Assembly (NCBI GenBank): GCA_019308645.1
Contig: JAFDHR010000234.1
Location: 1 to 7,227, forward strand
DNA length: 7,227 nucleotides
Source: Deltaproteobacteria bacterium
GTDB taxonomy: Bacteria > Desulfobacterota > DSM-4660 > Desulfatiglandales > B25-G16
Direction of reading: 5' to 3'
The notes beneath the pieces were generated by a model. The model saw only the letters and a program-made list of their open reading frames with translations, was not told the origin of the DNA and ran no database searches. Shown piece by piece: positions 5,040-7,227 of the stretch (its first letter is position 1; every line of letters begins with the position of its first letter). Both the position numbers and the translations under genes were made by a program.

Positions 5040-5558
5040 TTAGGCGTTAAGTTTTTGCATGAGTGCCTTCGCAGGTGAAAAGGTAATCGCCTTTCGTGCA
5101 GGAATCTGAAGCTCCTCACCTGTTCGCGGATTGCGCCCCTTTCGTGGCTTTCGCTGCCGGATCTTGAAGCTTCCGAGTCCTCCCCAGCGCACGCCCTCAC
5201 CGGCTGAAAGTAAATCAAAGATAGTCGCCCCCACTGCAGTTAGGGCTCGCCTGGCCGATACCTTGCTGGTGAAAATTTCAGGATTTTTGCTGCGCAACGA
5301 TTCTATCAACTTTGTACCAGCCGTTATCATGCGGGGCAACGCCCTTTTTCCGCGATCAGGTTCAGGCAAGAGTGCCTCGGCTGGAAGAAGCAGGAGATTA
5401 AACTGACAATGCGGACAGGTATTAGTCGGATCTGTCATATTCTCTGAAATATAAAAAACTCTATGCGTGTCGTAGTCGGATCGACAAAATATTTCGCTTC
5501 CGCAGTGTGGACAGTACCGCGTCACACACACAAGATCGGTATCTTTAAATTCATCCAT
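5040..5558 (-). CDS. Zinc-ribbon plus HU/IHF-family DNA-binding protein
   Basis: A 172-residue fusion. Residues 1-60 hold two Cys-x2-Cys knuckles, CPHC at 16-19 and CPHC at 48-51, which together can form one zinc ribbon (extra Cys at 11 and 25). A Pro-rich linker (about 59-75) follows. Residues about 76-171 are an HU/IHF domain: two helices (TKLIESLRS, VSARRALTAVGATIFDLLS), then GEGVRWGGLGSFKIRQRKPR and GRNPRTGEELQIPARKAITF. The RNPRTGE stretch is the HU arm, with the Pro that intercalates into bent DNA. Ordinary HU/IHF subunits are about 90-100 aa without a ribbon, so this is an unusual architecture. The protein probably binds and bends DNA as a dimer, with the ribbon adding a DNA or protein contact; that role is inference. 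The ATG at 5558 is preceded by a GGGGG-containing Shine-Dalgarno, and the gene has its own promoter. Confidence 0.82.
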   Translation of the reverse strand: MDEFKDTDLVCVTRYCPHCGSEIFCRSDYDTHRVFYISENMTDPTNTCPHCQFNLLLLPAEALLPEPDRGKRALPRMITAGTKLIESLRSKNPEIFTSKVSARRALTAVGATIFDLLSAGEGVRWGGLGSFKIRQRKPRKGRNPRTGEELQIPARKAITFSPAKALMQKLNA

Positions 5559-5632
5559 AGTTCTACCCCCTTTTTTTATTGATGGTTTTTAAATCGCAAC
5601 CACTCGTGTTGAGCCTGATAATCCAGATAAAT

Positions 5633-5661
5633 ATGTTATGCCCTAAAAATAGGTATGTCAA
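5633..5661 (-). promoter_or_regulatory. Sigma70-type promoter for the zinc-ribbon/HU gene
   Basis: On the minus strand, a perfect -35 TTGACA (5661-5656), a 17-bp spacer and a -10 TAACAT (5638-5633, four of six consensus positions). A start near 5625 would give a leader of about 65 nt before the ATG at 5558, containing a run of A and the G-rich ribosome binding site. It lies between the stop of the DUF3783 gene and the HU-fusion gene, so the latter is probably transcribed on its own. Confidence 0.65.
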
Positions 5662-5691
5662 GCGTTCCGGGAATAGAGCAAGGAGTGTGTG

Positions 5692-6210
5692 TTATTTGTG
5701 GATTGGGCGCTTGGAGTCTTCTTTTTGTTTCTTGATAGCATCGGATTCTGCTGCCAGTTCTTCCAATAGGTTGGTAACAGACCAATTTTCTGAAGTGGGG
5801 GTGAGAGTAGCCCAGAGCTGAGAAGGCAGTTCAGCAAGGCGGTAGGCTGCCATAAGCTTGTGGAGCTCTTTTTGCGTAAAACCAGACATGACAATGGCCC
5901 TTCTCATGTCAGAGGCCTCTCCTTGCCCGGATCTATCCGGCAAAGCCAGCAATTCCTTCAAGGTTTTCGTGGATTGATTGGCAGTGACAAAGACCACGCC
6001 TAAATCCTGAAAGCCTGTCTGCTCCATGAAGGACATAAACAATGGCTGTTCTGATAGAGAATACCCACATACCAGGATTCCCCTGGTTCCATACATCTTC
6101 TTGTTTGATTTTTTCACCTTTTGAAATGTGCTTTTGTGGGCCATAACATATATGTTCTTGCAAGGGTGGGATTTTTCTATCTGCTCGCGAAGTTTTGCCC
6201 CAAACTGCAC
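5692..6210 (-). CDS. DUF3783 domain-containing protein
   Basis: A 172-residue protein of unknown function. The C-terminal half carries a DUF3783-like domain (about 105-156): IVMSGFTQKELHKLMAAYR, then ELPSQLWATLTPTSENWS, then a helix VTNLLEELAAE. The block with 'TPxxxxW' before an LLEEL helix is the recognisable part. The region around 43-76 (RGILVCGYSLSEQPLFMSFM, then LGVVFVT) looks like a compact alpha/beta unit. The first 38 residues are basic, with KVKKSNKKMYG. The start is uncertain: the GTG at 6210 and internal ATGs at 6144 and 6096 all lack a convincing Shine-Dalgarno. It is 50 bp downstream of metF on the same strand and may be co-transcribed with it. No catalytic residues, signal peptide or membrane segment are visible. 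Confidence 0.7.
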   Translation of the reverse strand: MQFGAKLREQIEKSHPCKNIYVMAHKSTFQKVKKSNKKMYGTRGILVCGYSLSEQPLFMSFMEQTGFQDLGVVFVTANQSTKTLKELLALPDRSGQGEASDMRRAIVMSGFTQKELHKLMAAYRLAELPSQLWATLTPTSENWSVTNLLEELAAESDAIKKQKEDSKRPIHK

Positions 6211-6224
6211 TCAAATGGCAAGTA

Positions 6225-6255
6225 TTTCACCGCTGAGTCGCAGAGAGCACAGAGA
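6225..6255. repeat. Purine-rich CGCAGAG-type intergenic repeat
   Basis: TTTCACCGCTGAGTCGCAGA followed by GAGCACAGAGA. The pattern CACCGC-x-GAG-x-CGCAGAG is a widespread intergenic repeat in bacterial genomes, recalled rather than searched. It fills most of the 50-bp gap between metF and the DUF3783 gene. Confidence 0.4.
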
Positions 6256-6260
6256 TGATT

Positions 6261-7193
6261 CTATTCAATTTTGGGTCGCGGGTGAAGCCCGCAGCGTTTC
6301 ACAATCTCGGGCACCATCTCTTCCCATTCAATGGCCATGACATGAAATCCCCGCACTCCCTCCACCTCTTTGAGCCTTTGAATGGATTCTACGCAAATAT
6401 TTATTCCTTCTTCCGGTTGCTTTTCTTTGGGGACTCCGCTCATTCGCTCAACCACTTCATCTGGAACATCCATTCCTGGAACACGCTTTTTCATATATTT
6501 TGCCATACCTGCTGATTTAAACGGCGTGACTCCAGCCAGGATATACACCTTCTCGTGGAGGCCCATGTCTCGGGCCTGTTTCATCCAGAGCTCGAATTTA
6601 TCCAGGTTGTAGATACACTGGGTTTGAATGAATTCAACCCCGGCTGCTACCTTCTTGGCAAGACGCCGAACACGTATTTCAAAGGGATCAGCAAAAGGAT
6701 TGGCCGCAGCCCCGACAAACATTTGAGGAGGTCGGTCGATATCATCCCCACCTAAAAATTTCCCTTCGTCCCTCATGTGCCGAACCGTTTGTATCAGCTG
6801 CATGGAATCGAGATCAAAGACATTCTGGCCCTGAGGACTATCGCCAAAGGTTTGATGATCACCTGAAAGACAGAGAATGTTGTGGATGTCGAACGAGGCA
6901 GCTCCCAGAATGTCGCTCTGCAGGGCAATCCTGTTTCTGTCCCGGGTGACCATTTGCAGAATAGGCTCTAATCCCATCAACTTAATCCGGATAACGGCAG
7001 CCAGACTGCATAGACGGGTGACCGACGTTTGATTATCTGTTATATTAATGGCATCCACATAATCCTTGATCATCTCGGCCTTCTTTGTGATCACATCTCC
7101 ATCGCTTCCCCGAGGGGGACCACACTCTGATGTAACCGCCAAATGTCCTGCTGCAAGAATCTTTTCCAATTTGCTCGGAGTCTTTGTGTTCAT
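6261..7193 (-). CDS. metF: Methylenetetrahydrofolate reductase (MetF family)
   Basis: A 310-residue cytoplasmic FAD-dependent TIM-barrel enzyme that interconverts 5,10-methylene- and 5-methyl-tetrahydrofolate, used in methionine synthesis and in the methyl branch of the Wood-Ljungdahl pathway. Visible signatures: an N-terminal strand with the catalytic Glu (TSECGPPRGSD, Glu23); NITDNQTSVTRLCSLAAVI (50-68); the EPILQMVTRDRNR block (76-88) matching the family's (C/T)RDRNR; ILCLSGDH (106-113), which binds the flavin side; FVGAAANPF (159-167); FIQTQCIYN (188-196); and ILAGVTPFKS near 218. Length is normal for the short bacterial form, without a C-terminal regulatory domain. The ATG at 7193 has GAGG and GAGA upstream. 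In acetogens and many sulfate reducers MetF pairs with the MetV zinc protein, whose gene would lie outside this window. The gene appears intact, and it reads as stable chromosomal background beside the island. Confidence 0.92.
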   Translation of the reverse strand: MNTKTPSKLEKILAAGHLAVTSECGPPRGSDGDVITKKAEMIKDYVDAINITDNQTSVTRLCSLAAVIRIKLMGLEPILQMVTRDRNRIALQSDILGAASFDIHNILCLSGDHQTFGDSPQGQNVFDLDSMQLIQTVRHMRDEGKFLGGDDIDRPPQMFVGAAANPFADPFEIRVRRLAKKVAAGVEFIQTQCIYNLDKFELWMKQARDMGLHEKVYILAGVTPFKSAGMAKYMKKRVPGMDVPDEVVERMSGVPKEKQPEEGINICVESIQRLKEVEGVRGFHVMAIEWEEMVPEIVKRCGLHPRPKIE

Positions 7194-7227
7194 TGTCTCA
7201 GATCCTCTCTGATCACCTTTCTTGGCC

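Noticed and set aside
6128..6755. Plus-strand ORFs antisense to metF and the DUF3783 gene.
   Set aside because: They are fully overlapped by the conserved MetF and DUF3783 frames.

Overview
This is a degenerate accessory island next to ordinary chromosomal genes. A MetF-type methylenetetrahydrofolate reductase, a palindromic repeat with CCCCAGTGAAAT / ATTTCACGGGG arms and an integron-type integrase together suggest a Desulfobacterota (deltaproteobacterial) genome, possibly a sulfate reducer or a relative with a Wood-Ljungdahl pathway. That placement is inference; no rRNA or other marker is present.

Layout. At 1-683 (+) is the N-terminal two thirds of an integron-type tyrosine recombinase. 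It is broken by a 13-bp tandem duplication and cut off before its catalytic HRH and Tyr residues. At 654-823 is a composite intergenic repeat, followed by an N-terminal scrap of radC (821-910, -). An AT-rich cargo gene follows (1030-1824, -), a winged-helix plus PD-(D/E)XK nuclease-like protein. At 1885-2361 is a second composite repeat region with a strong bidirectional terminator. A HepT/MntA (HEPN/MNT) toxin-antitoxin module lies at 2362-2922 (-); HepT looks intact, while MntA has lost its GSxxR active-site segment. A second copy of the 151-nt repeat starts at 3013 and carries a 43-nt palindromic insertion. It runs into the truncated 3' end of an AlbA_2/Schlafen-like gene (3193-3900, -). 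A frameshifted, chimeric DUF1016 (YhcG-like) gene occupies 3993-4930 (-).

From about 5040 to the right edge the genes look intact and all lie on the minus strand. They are a zinc-ribbon plus HU/IHF fusion with its own strong sigma70-like promoter (5040-5661), a DUF3783 protein (5692-6210) and metF (6261-7193). This looks like the stable chromosomal side of the junction.

How it fits together. The left 5 kb is a set of defence and mobile-element genes (nuclease, toxin-antitoxin, AlbA_2, YhcG-like, RadC, integrase). They are separated by copies or fragments of one repeat family, and at least five of the six are truncated or frameshifted. Several breakpoints fall at repeat ends, within a palindrome arm or a hairpin loop. 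I read it as a decaying island in which the repeat family has marked or driven rearrangement, rather than as one working multi-gene system.
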